DNA from: Gemmata palustris
Lineage (GTDB): Bacteria; Planctomycetota; Planctomycetia; Gemmatales; Gemmataceae
Reading direction: 5' to 3'
Assembly (NCBI RefSeq): GCF_017939745.1
Contig: NZ_JAGKQQ010000001.1
Span: 806,001-870,000 of the forward strand
Length of the DNA: 64,000 bases
The notes below the pieces were generated by a model, which was given only the letters and a program-made list of their open reading frames with translations, was not told the origin of the DNA and made no database searches. Made by a program: the position numbers and the translations under genes. Below are positions 63,763 through 64,000 of this stretch, piece after piece (the first letter of the stretch is position 1; every line of letters begins with the position of its first letter).

Positions 63763-64000
63763 GGTGGGCGCTGGTCGGAACGGAAGGCGCGATCTTGCGG
63801 GAGATTCACCAATCCTAATACGAGAAAATGGAAATGTGAAGGAAACGAATTAGAAGAGTTGATTCGGGCACGGACTGTGAGACTCGTACCGAATCGGTGG
63901 CTACCCGATCTCCGCCGGTGAGCTTCGACCGGTGCCCGGAGCGCGTAGGCGTTTCTTGGTGTGGGGCAAACGGATGTGGAGGGGGATGGTTCGCGAAGGC
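63763..64000. other. Window end, no gene supported
   Basis: The last part shows no confident coding region. It may hold the promoter of the small minus-strand regulator. Confidence 0.4.

Overview
The window looks like a chromosomal segment of a GC-rich planctomycete, most likely of the Gemmata group. I infer this from gene content, not from a database match. The supporting genes are a BBP7-type outer-membrane barrel protein, an ECF sigma factor with a very large membrane anti-sigma partner, a Uma2-family nuclease, a MoxR/DUF58/DUF4129 cluster, patatin-like lipoproteins and a lone TraG/VirD4-type ATPase. Most of the sequence is ordinary host-type coding DNA, with about fifty real genes on both strands. 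No rRNA, convincing tRNA or CRISPR array was seen.

Layout. 0.3-7.7 kb: two paralogous patatin-like lipoproteins flank rlmN, an ECF sigma/anti-sigma pair and a small EamA transporter. 7.8-14 kb: a VirD4-like ATPase, a c-type cytochrome, a Cys-rich secreted protein and a TPR membrane protein. 14-24 kb, mostly minus strand: PerM-type transporter, folD, sirtuin, an inositol-phosphatase-family enzyme, an ABC exporter with degenerate ATPase motifs, an ABC-2 permease and an unknown protein. 24-31.4 kb: BBP7 protein, thiC, an unknown membrane protein, leuA with a leader that looks like a leucine attenuator, and a Uma2 protein. 31.4-42 kb, minus strand: a long run with HAD hydrolase, small membrane proteins, DUF58, MoxR, DUF4350-like and DUF4129 proteins, and an O-antigen ligase-like protein. 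42-49.5 kb: SDR enzyme, HD phosphohydrolase, desaturase, VWA protein, Tat-exported phosphatase and a zinc-ribbon protein. 49.6-56.8 kb: glycolate oxidase genes glcD, glcE and glcF, interrupted by an FHA-GAF-HD-GYP gene and a DUF559 nuclease gene.

56.8-60.4 kb is the clearest accessory region. A ParD antitoxin is followed by a truncated ParE toxin. Next comes a type II restriction-modification pair on the minus strand, with a less GC-rich look. The restriction gene is split by a 790-bp IS1-family element with perfect 9-bp target duplications. Removing the element and one duplication restores an uninterrupted frame of 334 codons, so the methyltransferase has been left without a working partner. 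60.6-64 kb holds a DHDPS-family aldolase, a glycine-rich RRM protein, an acyl-CoA desaturase and a small wHTH protein.

A second theme is palindromic intergenic DNA. At least nine inverted repeats with arms of roughly 17 to 42 bp lie between genes, and some share sequence with each other. They are probably REP- or MITE-like units, some of which may end transcription.
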